Shown here: in pieces, positions 1-7,914 of the stretch
Layout: each line of letters begins with the position of its first letter
How positions within the stretch are numbered: the first letter of the stretch is position 1
Origin: Sphingomonas kyeonggiensis
GTDB taxonomy: Bacteria; Pseudomonadota; Alphaproteobacteria; Sphingomonadales; Sphingomonadaceae
Direction of reading: 5' to 3'
Assembly (NCBI RefSeq): GCF_014204495.1
Contig: NZ_JACHLN010000002.1
Coordinates: forward strand, 1 to 64,000
Length of the DNA: 64,000 bases
The notes under the pieces: model-generated
Seen by the model: only the letters and a program-made list of their open reading frames with translations
The model's database searches: none
What the model was told of the DNA's origin: nothing
Translations under genes and position numbers: made by a program

Positions 1-16
1 TCGTCCACCCGTTTGG

Positions 17-93
<77 letters not shown>

Positions 94-106
94 ACGTGCC
101 AATAAC

Positions 107-146
107 AAAAACCCCGCAAGTCCAGCGACTTGGCGGGGTTTTGTTT
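107..146. terminator. bidirectional hairpin terminator
   Basis: An interrupted inverted repeat: AAAACCCCG and AAGTC pair with GACTT and CGGGGTTTT around a short loop. A-rich sequence lies on the left and a T run on the right. It can end the tRNA transcript on the plus strand and, read the other way, the creatininase-like operon on the minus strand. Confidence 0.85.
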
Positions 147-210
147 TATCTGCTCTCAGCGGCCCGGAGCGGATTTCCCGGCTTCTTCCAGGCCCGAATT
201 CGGGCGATTT

Positions 211-987
211 TCAGCCGCGCGCGCTTCGATCCGCCATGCCCGGCACACCCGCGGCGCCGATCGCGCGAACCAGCGCTTCCGCCATGATCGCGGATGTCCG
301 TTCGCCTTCCTCCGCGGTGGCGTGCGCGGGATGGCCGAAATAGGCCTCGGGGCCGCCTGCCTCGGTGAAGGTCCTTGCGCCCGCCGCGAAGGCGGTGACC
401 AGGCTGGACGGGTTGTGGCGAAGGTTCCGGCAGGTCGCCGCATCGACCAGGTCGGGCCGGTCGGCGAGCACGAGGCTGGTTTCGAACTGGCCGGCATGGC
501 AGGCACCGGACACGAATTCCGCCGTCAGCTCGGCCGCGAGCGCCCGCCGGGTGAAATCCGGAAAGGCAAGGGGTAGCCCGAGCGCTTCCACCGCGGGGAC
601 CAGGCTTCGCAGCATCGCGACATTGGCCGGATCGAAATGGCTGTTCGCCAGCGCCAGGCAGGCAAAGCCCTGCGCCTTCAGGCTGGCGGCGATGTCGAGG
701 ATGATCGCCCGCGCGGTCGCCTCGCCGATCGAGATCGTGCCGGCGAACTCCTCGGCATAATGCGCCGGGGCATAGGCAAGGGCGGGCAGCACGAAGCCGT
801 GCATGCCCTGCGCTTCGAGCAGCGCCGCCGCGCGCCGGGCCATGCCTTCGGAAATGATCACGTCGGTGCACAGCGGCAGATGCGGCCCATGCGCCTCGAC
901 CGCGCCGAGCGGCAGGATCGCCACCACCGGCCGGCCGCTCGCCAGCGCCGCCTGCACCTGCGTCCAGGGCAGATCGCCGAGCATCAT
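211..987 (-). CDS. creatininase-family metal-dependent amidohydrolase
   Basis: A 258-residue protein, normal length for the creatininase/MftE/ArfB superfamily. The signature LPLGAVEAHGPHLPL-CTD places likely metal ligands at E31, H33 (or H36) and D42. A second motif NSHFDPAN gives H117 and D119, where creatininase itself has His-x-Glu. The family segment FAGTISI is present near residue 81. Members of this family hydrolyse cyclic amides, lactams or formamides. The start (ATG 987, or ATG 984 just after it) overlaps the TGA of the upstream CoA ligase as ATGA, so the two are translationally coupled. The substrate is unknown. Coupling to an aromatic acid-CoA ligase suggests it releases an aromatic acid such as anthranilate from an amide; that is inference. 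No signal peptide is seen, so it should be cytoplasmic. Confidence 0.85.
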   Translation of the reverse strand: MMLGDLPWTQVQAALASGRPVVAILPLGAVEAHGPHLPLCTDVIISEGMARRAAALLEAQGMHGFVLPALAYAPAHYAEEFAGTISIGEATARAIILDIAASLKAQGFACLALANSHFDPANVAMLRSLVPAVEALGLPLAFPDFTRRALAAELTAEFVSGACHAGQFETSLVLADRPDLVDAATCRNLRHNPSSLVTAFAAGARTFTEAGGPEAYFGHPAHATAEEGERTSAIMAEALVRAIGAAGVPGMADRSARG

Positions 988-2546
988 CGATAGATCTCCC
1001 GCAGCTTCTTGCGATCGATCTTGTCGCGATCGTTCCGCGGCAGCGGCACTTCGGACAGATAGACCTGGTGCGGCACCTTGTAGCGCGCCAGCCGGCCGCG
1101 GGCGAATTCCAGCACTTCGGCACCCAGCGCTTCCCCGGCGGCCTCGCGCGGCACGATCACCACCACCGGCTTCTCCAGCCCGTTGGCATCGGCCCGGCCG
1201 AACACGCAGCATTCGAGCACAGCGGGATGCTCGCTCAGGCACCCCTCGACCTCGAGCGGGCTGACATAGATGCCGCCGCTCTTGATCATGTCGTCGCCGC
1301 GGCCCTCATAATACCAATATCCCTCGGCATCGCGGCGGAACAGGTCGCCGCTGACGATCGCGCCGCCGCCCAGGTGGCGCTTCGATTTGGCATAGTCGCC
1401 GTGATAATAGAGCGCGGCGCTATCCCCGCGGATGCGCAGCACGCCGATCTCGCCGCCGGCGATCGGCATGCTGGCCTCGTCGAGCAGGTCCGCCTCATAG
1501 CCGGGCACCAGCTTGCCCAGGCTCCCCGGCCGGATGTCGCCGGGCCGGTTGCTGATATAGATGTGGAAGCTCTCCGCGCTGCCGATCCCGTCGATGATCG
1601 GCACGCCGAAGCGCGCGTTCCAGCGCGCGTGCAGCTCGCGCGGCAGCGCCTCGCCGGCGCTCCACATCATCCGGATGCTCGACAGGTCGGGCGCCTGCGC
1701 CTCGGCCTCGAGCATCTTGTTGATCAGCGTCGGCACATTGGTGAGCACGGTCGGTCGATGCCGCGCGACCAGCGCGAACAGGTTCTCCGGCGTCGGCTGC
1801 TCGCGCGCCAGGATCGCGGTCGCGCCCACCGCGAAGGGGAACATCAAATTGGTGCCCGTCGCATAGCCGAAATAGAGCCGCGGGCCGGACAAAGTGATGT
1901 CGCTCTCCGCCATGCCGATGAAGCGCTTCGCATAGACTTCGGTGTTGTACGCGAAGTGGAAATGGCAATGGACCGCGCCCTTGCTCTGCCCGGTGGTGCC
2001 GCTGGTGAACAGCCACACGGCGGGATCATCCTTGCGCGTCGGCCAGGGCGGCGGGGCAGGGGGCTCGGTCGCGGCGATCCAGCGGTCGAACCCCGGCAGC
2101 CCGGGCGCCTCGCCGACCAGGATGACCGATCCCGGATCCTGGCAATGCCGCGCGCCCTCCCGTGCCGCCTCGAACGCCGCCATGCTGGTCTCGTCGATGA
2201 ACGCGAACTGCGGCTTCACATAGCCGAGATAGTAAGCATAGTCGCTCGCCGGCAGCATCGGGTTGATCTGGGTGACCACCGCGCCCGCCTTGATCGCGCC
2301 GAACCAGGCATAGACGAATTCCGGGCAGTCGCGCATGCACAGCAGCACCCGCTGCTCGGGCAGCAGCCCGCCGGCGAGCAGCCGCTCGGCCACCCGCGTC
2401 ACGTTGGCCGCCACCTCGGCATAGCTGATCGCCCGGTCTTCGAAGAGCAGGGCGGTCTTCCCCCCGCGCCCGGCCTCCACATTCGCGAACACGAAATAGT
2501 CCGCCATGTTGAAGGAATCGGGGAAGGCGGGGAGGGGTTCCGTCAT
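984..2546 (-). CDS. benzoate-CoA ligase family, probable 2-aminobenzoate-CoA ligase
   Basis: A 520-residue AMP-forming acyl-CoA synthetase. Around residue 180 is the adenylation P-loop FTSGTTGQSKGAVH. It is followed by the SGDLF/GRGDDMIKSGG hinge and a C-terminal PRNDRDKIDRK segment carrying the catalytic lysine. Length, the SAESFHIYISNRPG stretch and the IYVSPLEVEG motif match benzoate/2-aminobenzoate-CoA ligases better than fatty-acid ligases. It would form an aryl-CoA from an aromatic acid, ATP and CoA. The window also contains an anthraniloyl-CoA monooxygenase/reductase operon (27.2-34.7 kb), so 2-aminobenzoate is the favoured substrate, with benzoate or salicylate as alternatives. It is the second gene of a leftward unit (DUF885 protein, ligase, creatininase-like hydrolase); the 259-bp gap upstream carries a palindromic repeat element. 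No good ribosome binding site was seen before the ATG. Confidence 0.85.
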   Translation of the reverse strand: MTEPLPAFPDSFNMADYFVFANVEAGRGGKTALLFEDRAISYAEVAANVTRVAERLLAGGLLPEQRVLLCMRDCPEFVYAWFGAIKAGAVVTQINPMLPASDYAYYLGYVKPQFAFIDETSMAAFEAAREGARHCQDPGSVILVGEAPGLPGFDRWIAATEPPAPPPWPTRKDDPAVWLFTSGTTGQSKGAVHCHFHFAYNTEVYAKRFIGMAESDITLSGPRLYFGYATGTNLMFPFAVGATAILAREQPTPENLFALVARHRPTVLTNVPTLINKMLEAEAQAPDLSSIRMMWSAGEALPRELHARWNARFGVPIIDGIGSAESFHIYISNRPGDIRPGSLGKLVPGYEADLLDEASMPIAGGEIGVLRIRGDSAALYYHGDYAKSKRHLGGGAIVSGDLFRRDAEGYWYYEGRGDDMIKSGGIYVSPLEVEGCLSEHPAVLECCVFGRADANGLEKPVVVIVPREAAGEALGAEVLEFARGRLARYKVPHQVYLSEVPLPRNDRDKIDRKKLREIYR

Positions 2547-2655
2547 GCCCGGATGATTGGAGAGCCGGCGGCTTTCGTCAATCCGGTAACGGGTGATACC
2601 AGTTGGCTGGCGGGCTTACGGCAACAATTCAAGATCATCCCGCGCCGCCTCTTTC

Positions 2656-2796
2656 TCCGTCATCCCCGCGAAGGCGGGGATCCAGAGTCACGAGCAGAGC
2701 GCGCAGGGGACCGCGGTGGCGTCCCCGGTTAGCGAGCGCTCGATTGCACGATTTGTCCCGAGCTACCCTGGATCCCCGCCTTCGCGGGGATGACGG
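2656..2796. repeat. REPIN-like inverted repeat element, copy 1
   Basis: Two arms, CGTCATCCCCGCGAAGGCG at the left and the inverted CGCCTTCGCGGGGATGACG at the right, flank about 80 bp. Each arm is itself a hairpin (CCCCGC-GAAG-GCGGGG). The same arms occur in the same arrangement at 24622-24762. It lies between the DUF885 gene and the CoA-ligase gene and may attenuate or stabilise the shared transcript. Confidence 0.8.
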
Positions 2797-2805
2797 TGAT
2801 TTGTC

Positions 2806-4500
2806 CTACCGCATCACCGCCGACAGCGGCACGTGCCGCCAGAAGCCGCGTACCTCGTCGTCATAGCCGGTCAGGTCGTAGCGCAGCAGTGACACCGGCA
2901 GCCGCCCGGTGTTCATCAGATAATCGTGATAGTCGCGCAGCGAGAATTTGTCGCCGAGCTGGCGGCGGCGATCGACCAGCAGCTTCTGCAGCTGCATCGC
3001 CCCGATCGTATAGGTCATGCCATAGCCCGGCGGGCGGCGGATATAGATGCCGGCATCGGTGCGCGCGACATTGTCGTCGAGATACGGCGTCCATTCCTTC
3101 CAGAAGGCCATGGTCTGCGGCACGGTCATCTCGTTGCGCTGCATCTTCACGTCGCCGATCGTCCGCGCCGCGCGGAACAGGCCGAAGATGTAGATCAGCT
3201 CGCGGGTGCGCGGCCGGTCGTCGAACAGGCCGAGCTGCAGCGCGCTCTCCTCCAGGTAGAAGCCCCAGCCCTCGGTGCGCCCGCTGTCGCTCACCTTGCT
3301 GCGGATCGGACCGGTAACCCGCTTGCCGGTCATCCCGTCGAAGCGGTGGCCGGGGAAGGTGGCGTGGAGATGATCGGGGGAAGCGTCGCGGAACTGGATC
3401 TGCTCCCAGAACATCGGCCCTGTCGGCCGCACGATCCACGGCGCGTTGAAGCCCACTTCCTGATAGGTGCCCGGGATATAGTCGGGGATCGTGACGATCT
3501 CCTCATCCTTCAGCCACTTGCGGATCTTGGCGTCGGTGCCCGCGAGCTGCGCCTCATATTCCGCGCCCGATTTGGGCAGTTCCAGCTCGGGCAGCTTGCG
3601 GTTGCGGTGCCGTTCCGTGGTGTAGTCGGCCCAGAAGCGGGTGAGCTCGCGCTCGGCCAAGGTCACCACCTCGTCGGAGGTGTAGGGCATCAGCCGGACA
3701 TTGGTGAGGAACCAGTCATAGGCCGGCTTGCCGACCCCGGCATGCGCGGTCATCGCCGGGCGCCCGGCCGCCAGCCAGTCGCGGAACCCCTTGATCGCGG
3801 CCTCGGCCGCCTTGATGTCGCCGAGCAGCGCGGGCTGCTGCTTCTGCGCCCGGCCGTGCAGATCGGCGAACCAGCCGATCAGCCCCTCGGGCTCGACCGC
3901 GCGATAGGGCATGCCGTGCCCCACGCCGTCGCCATGCGACAGGCTGTGCAGCGCGAGATCGGCATAGTCGGCGGCAACCGAGTCGAGATTGACCTTCGCC
4001 TGCGCCAGATAGGCCGGGATCGCCTTCAGCCGCGCCTGGAAACTCGCCAGCGCCTCGCCCTTGAGCGGCAGCTCGGTATAGGCCAGCCGCTGCAGCTCAT
4101 CGACATACATGCCCGGATCGCGTGCCCAGGGCTTGAGGATGTTCAGGCTGAAATCCTGCAGGTCCATCTGCGCGCGCACCGCGAGATAATCGACCTGCTG
4201 ATGCCGGTCCCAGCTCGCCACCGCGAAATCGGGCAGCCTGGCCTGGAAGTCGCGGAGCTCGGCGCGGCGCTTCTCCACCGCGGCGGGGCTGTAGTCGACC
4301 ACGCCGTTCACCGCCCTGGGCTTGCTCCACGCATCGAAGGCCGTGAACAGCGCGACGAGATCGGCATGGCTGCCCTTGCCCCGGGGCGGGCCGTTGGGCT
4401 GCGGCGCTGCCTGCTGCGCGATCGCCGGGGCGATGCCGAGCCCCGCCGGCAAGGCGCTCCCGGCCAGGAGCAGAGCGATCCCCAATGTCCTTGCGCGCAT
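2806..4500 (-). CDS. secreted DUF885 protein with degenerate HExxPGH motif
   Basis: A 564-residue DUF885-family protein with a clear signal peptide ending near AIAQQA, so periplasmic or exported. The ATG follows GGGAGG at good spacing. DUF885 proteins usually carry HExxPGH followed by a conserved NEG/REGW..YAE element, resembling a zincin-type metallopeptidase site. Here the first element reads HATFPGH (H379-H385) with Ala in place of the Glu, while the second element TEGWGFYLEE is intact. The 551-residue paralogue at 36.2 kb also departs from the consensus here. It leads a leftward unit with the CoA ligase and creatininase-like genes and faces the TonB receptor across a 476-bp divergent promoter region. 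A peptidase role is plausible, but the missing Glu argues for altered or lost chemistry. Confidence 0.85.
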   Translation of the reverse strand: MRARTLGIALLLAGSALPAGLGIAPAIAQQAAPQPNGPPRGKGSHADLVALFTAFDAWSKPRAVNGVVDYSPAAVEKRRAELRDFQARLPDFAVASWDRHQQVDYLAVRAQMDLQDFSLNILKPWARDPGMYVDELQRLAYTELPLKGEALASFQARLKAIPAYLAQAKVNLDSVAADYADLALHSLSHGDGVGHGMPYRAVEPEGLIGWFADLHGRAQKQQPALLGDIKAAEAAIKGFRDWLAAGRPAMTAHAGVGKPAYDWFLTNVRLMPYTSDEVVTLAERELTRFWADYTTERHRNRKLPELELPKSGAEYEAQLAGTDAKIRKWLKDEEIVTIPDYIPGTYQEVGFNAPWIVRPTGPMFWEQIQFRDASPDHLHATFPGHRFDGMTGKRVTGPIRSKVSDSGRTEGWGFYLEESALQLGLFDDRPRTRELIYIFGLFRAARTIGDVKMQRNEMTVPQTMAFWKEWTPYLDDNVARTDAGIYIRRPPGYGMTYTIGAMQLQKLLVDRRRQLGDKFSLRDYHDYLMNTGRLPVSLLRYDLTGYDDEVRGFWRHVPLSAVMR

Positions 4501-4976
4501 GTCAGCCTCCCTCGCGATGGTTCGCCGCGCGGCGCCCGTTCGGCCGCGCTCCGTTCATATAAAACGAAAAACACGTGATTTGTAATACGATGCTCGGCGA
4601 ATGCGCACTGGTCAAGAGGCACCGAATCGGTGTTATCTCCGAGGCATGTGGGGTGCAGTCGACCGGTCCGAAGTGGTGCGAATCGGCAGAAAACTGCGGA
4701 TTCCTCTTCCATATTCGCTGCTTTCCTGGCGGTTCGATCGGTGCGGTCGGGCCGGATCGAGCCGGTTGGATGCCGGGAAAAAACCGTGCGCAATCGCGGG
4801 CTTCACGGCATCTTTGTTACCGGAAAGCGACACTTTTCACATTTTTTCGCTACCCCGAATTGACCCCAATCAATCGATATGCTCAAAATCACGCACTTGT
4901 TCACAGAAATGGACGCGGCCAACGACGTCCGGACGTAACGAGGCAGGCGGGCATATCCATTCGGGGAGACACGATC
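4501..4976. promoter_or_regulatory. divergent promoter region, DUF885 unit / TonB receptor operon
   Basis: A 476-bp non-coding stretch with AT-rich patches in a GC-rich genome. It contains two copies of the candidate cluster operator core: AATCACGT on the minus strand at 4573-4580, about 70 bp before the DUF885 start, and AATCACGC on the plus strand at 4887-4894, about 80 bp before the receptor start. No convincing small ORF was seen; open frames running through it lack ribosome binding sites. Confidence 0.65.
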
Positions 4977-7823
4977 ATGGGCAGTAAGCGGGTAGCGGTG
5001 ATGCGGGCGGGATTGCGGGGCGGTTCCGCGCTGCTCGCCACGATGATGATGATGGGCACGGCGTTCGCGCAGACCGCCGAGCCGGAAGGTGAAACGAGCG
5101 AGGCGATCGTCGTCACCGGTTCGCGCATTCCGCGTCCGGACGTCGACTCGAACAGCCCGGTCAACGTCATCGGCAGCGAGGAAATCAAGCAGACCGCCAC
5201 TGCCGAGACCGAGCAGCTGCTCAACGCGCTGCCCCAGGCGGTCGCCGGCTCGGGTGCCCAGTCGAACGCCGGCAACGGCTCGGCCACGGTCAACCTGCGT
5301 AACCTCGGCGCCGCGCGCACCCTGGTGCTGCAGAATGGCCGCCGCATCGTCGGCGCCAGCCAGGACGGCGTCGTCGACATCAACATGATCCCGCCCTCGA
5401 TGATCGAGCGGATCGAAGTCGTCACCGGCGGCGCCTCCGCCGTGTACGGCTCGGACGCGATGGCCGGCGTGGTCAACTTCGTCACCAAGACGAATTTCGA
5501 AGGCCTCGAGGTCAGCGGCCAGTACGGCCTCACCGATCGCGGCGATGCCGATCGCTACAACATCGACTTCACCGTCGGCGGCAATTTCGACGATGGCCGC
5601 GGCAACATCGTGTTCAACGGCAGCTATTATGACCGCGGCATCGTCAAGGGCTCGGCCCGCGCGCATGCCTCGCTCTACCTGGTCGATGCGGTGCAGGGCG
5701 GGAAGGGCGTGCTCGTCCCCGGCGGCAACGGCGTCACGCCGCAGGGTACGATCTTCACCCCGGCGCTGGTCGGCAAGGTCGATCCGTACGGCAACACGAT
5801 CGGCACCGCCGGCATCTTCTTCGCGCCCGAAGGCTGGCGCGCCTACAAGACCAGCGACGGTTTCAACGATCGCCCCTACACCAACCTCCAGATGCCGATG
5901 AAGCGCTGGTCGGGCGCGCTGACCGGTCACTATGACGTGACCGACAACATCACTGCCTTCTGGGAAGGCAATTACGTCCGCAGCGAGATCAACTCGACGC
6001 TGGGCGCGGTGCCGATGAGCAGCTCGGGCTTCCTGCCGAACTTCCAGTTCGACCTGCGCAATCCCTATCTCTCGTCCTCGCTGCGCGAGTTCCTGCGCAC
6101 CAATCTCGATGCCGATGGCGACAATCTGGTCTCGCTCAACATCAATCGCCGCCTGCTCGATTTCGGCTCGCGTACCGATGACCAGACCCGCGAATTCTCG
6201 CGCTATGTCGTCGGGCTGCGCGGCGCGCTCACCGACAAGCTGAACTGGGAAGCCTTCTACAACCAGGGCCATGTCCGGATCACCGAAGTCCAGGGCGGCG
6301 GCGTCCTGATCGACAATTTCGCCAACGCGTTCCTGACCAACCCCAGCAATCCCTATGATTGCCTCACCACCGACACGCGCTGCGTCACGATCAACCCGTT
6401 CGGGTTGATGTCGATGACCAAGCCGATGATCGATTACATCTACACCAACCTCACCAACATCACCGTCCTCGATCAGAAGCAGGCCGGCGCCAGCATCACC
6501 GGCACGCTGTTCAAGCTGCCGGCGGGCAATGTCGGCATCTCGGTTGGTGCCGAATATCGCAAGGAAAGCTCCACCTTCACGCCCGACCAGCTCTACATCC
6601 AGGGCAAGGCGCTCTCGCGCTCGGCGGGCATCCAGGCGACCGGCGGCAGCTTCGACGTCAAGGAAGTCTATGGCGAGCTCGTCGTGCCGATCCTGGCCGA
6701 CATGCCGCTGGTCCACATGCTCTCGTTCGAGGGCGGCATCCGCTATTCGGACTATTCGACCGCAGGCGGCGTGACCTCGTGGAAGGCCGGCGGCGAGTAT
6801 TCGCCGGTCAAGGGCCTCAAGATCCGCGGCCTCTATCAGCGCGCGGTGCGTGCGCCGAACGTTGTCGAGCTCTATTCGGGTGCCACCAACACCGCGCCGC
6901 AGGCGACCGACTTCTGCAACGCCACCGGTGCCAACCGCACTGCGGCCGAGCGGACCTTCTGCGTCAGTTCGCTGGGCGTGCCGTCGAGCGTGATCGACGT
7001 GTTCCAGCAGGAGAATGTCCAGATCCGCGCGATCACCGGCGGCAATCCGAACCTGCAGGAGGAAACCTCGGACACCTGGTCGCTCGGTGCGGTCTTCCGT
7101 CCGGACTTCGTGCCGAACCTCCAGCTCACCGTCGACTATTACAACATCAAGATCGACGGCGCGATCGCGGCGTTCGGCGGCGGCCTCCAGTCGGTCATCA
7201 CTGCCTGCCGCGCCAACCTGTCGATGAGCAACGTCTTCTGCCAGCCGCTCAACCACCGCTCGTCGGACGGCCAGCTCTATGACGTGCCGCTGCTCAACGC
7301 GAACATCGCCTCGATGGAGACGTCGGGCGTCGATTTCCGGCTCGACTACAAGTACGACACCGGCTCGTTCGGCAGCCTCAGCTATTATCTGGCCGGCAGC
7401 TACCTCATCAAGAGCGTGGTCCAGAGCAGCCCGATCGTCGCGGCGGTCGATTGCGCGGGCTATATCGGCGGCGGCAGCTGCGGCAACGCCAACCCCAAGT
7501 GGCGCTTCACCCAGCGCCTGACCTGGGACGTGACCGATGCCTTCCAGGTCTCGCTGCGCCACCGGTTCATCGGCTCGGTGAAGGACGGGCGCATCGCGGC
7601 GGCCAAGGCTTCGGGCGCGGCGATGCCGCTGCTCGCGGTGCCGGAGACCGGCCAGATCAGCTATTTCGATCTGAGCGCGTCCTACGACATCGACAAGTCG
7701 CTCAGCATCTATGGCACGATCGACAATCTCGGCGATCACAACCCGCCGTTCCAGCTCTACGAGCGGGATACCTATGACGCGATCGGCCGCCGCTTCACGG
7801 TCGGTTTCCGCAAGCGGTTCTGA
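4977..7823 (+). CDS. TonB-dependent outer-membrane receptor
   Basis: A 948-residue receptor. A signal peptide (GTAFAQ cleavage region) is followed by EAIVVTGSRIPRP, the usual start of the sphingomonad plug. The plug itself runs to about residue 170 (RTLVLQNGRRI, IERIEVVTGGASAVYGSDAMAGVVN). A long beta-barrel ends in the aromatic terminus GFRKRF. The ATG at 4977 follows GGGGAG at 9-nt spacing and leaves a normal signal peptide, so further upstream starts are rejected. It should import a substrate across the outer membrane using TonB energy. It heads an operon with an S9 peptidase, DUF885 proteins, a BASS transporter and an FAD oxidoreductase, which points to peptides or amide conjugates. No FecR/sigma pair is nearby, so control probably lies in the upstream divergent region. 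Confidence 0.95.
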   Translation: MGSKRVAVMRAGLRGGSALLATMMMMGTAFAQTAEPEGETSEAIVVTGSRIPRPDVDSNSPVNVIGSEEIKQTATAETEQLLNALPQAVAGSGAQSNAGNGSATVNLRNLGAARTLVLQNGRRIVGASQDGVVDINMIPPSMIERIEVVTGGASAVYGSDAMAGVVNFVTKTNFEGLEVSGQYGLTDRGDADRYNIDFTVGGNFDDGRGNIVFNGSYYDRGIVKGSARAHASLYLVDAVQGGKGVLVPGGNGVTPQGTIFTPALVGKVDPYGNTIGTAGIFFAPEGWRAYKTSDGFNDRPYTNLQMPMKRWSGALTGHYDVTDNITAFWEGNYVRSEINSTLGAVPMSSSGFLPNFQFDLRNPYLSSSLREFLRTNLDADGDNLVSLNINRRLLDFGSRTDDQTREFSRYVVGLRGALTDKLNWEAFYNQGHVRITEVQGGGVLIDNFANAFLTNPSNPYDCLTTDTRCVTINPFGLMSMTKPMIDYIYTNLTNITVLDQKQAGASITGTLFKLPAGNVGISVGAEYRKESSTFTPDQLYIQGKALSRSAGIQATGGSFDVKEVYGELVVPILADMPLVHMLSFEGGIRYSDYSTAGGVTSWKAGGEYSPVKGLKIRGLYQRAVRAPNVVELYSGATNTAPQATDFCNATGANRTAAERTFCVSSLGVPSSVIDVFQQENVQIRAITGGNPNLQEETSDTWSLGAVFRPDFVPNLQLTVDYYNIKIDGAIAAFGGGLQSVITACRANLSMSNVFCQPLNHRSSDGQLYDVPLLNANIASMETSGVDFRLDYKYDTGSFGSLSYYLAGSYLIKSVVQSSPIVAAVDCAGYIGGGSCGNANPKWRFTQRLTWDVTDAFQVSLRHRFIGSVKDGRIAAAKASGAAMPLLAVPETGQISYFDLSASYDIDKSLSIYGTIDNLGDHNPPFQLYERDTYDAIGRRFTVGFRKRF

Positions 7824-7867
7824 GGCCCCTAGTCCGGCGGCGGCGGGCGGGCCGTCGTCGCCGGCAA

Positions 7868-7883
7868 CCGGCCTTCGGGCCGG
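7868..7883. repeat. UUCG-capped hairpin between receptor and peptidase genes
   Basis: A perfect 6-bp stem CCGGCC-TTCG-GGCCGG with a UUCG tetraloop in the 91-bp gap between the receptor stop and the S9 peptidase start. No T tract follows, so a processing or stability element is more likely than a full terminator. Confidence 0.5.
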
Positions 7884-7914
7884 CGTGACGAATATGAGTG
7901 AAGGTGTCGGGAAG

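Noticed and set aside
2621..2640. AATTCAAG before the CoA-ligase gene as a second MarR operator
   Set aside because: Only one half-site is present with no dyad partner, so it is too weak to call.
1068..2732. A 554-codon plus-strand frame opposite the CoA ligase, and similar long frames opposite DUF885, iorA, iorB and the monooxygenase
   Set aside because: All are shadows with His/Arg/Asp-rich translations typical of antisense frames in GC-rich genes, overlapping genes with clear domains.
4575..4976. Upstream extension of the TonB receptor to a start near 4575
   Set aside because: The added residues lack a signal peptide and cover the divergent promoter. ATG 4977 has GGGGAG and is followed by a proper signal sequence.
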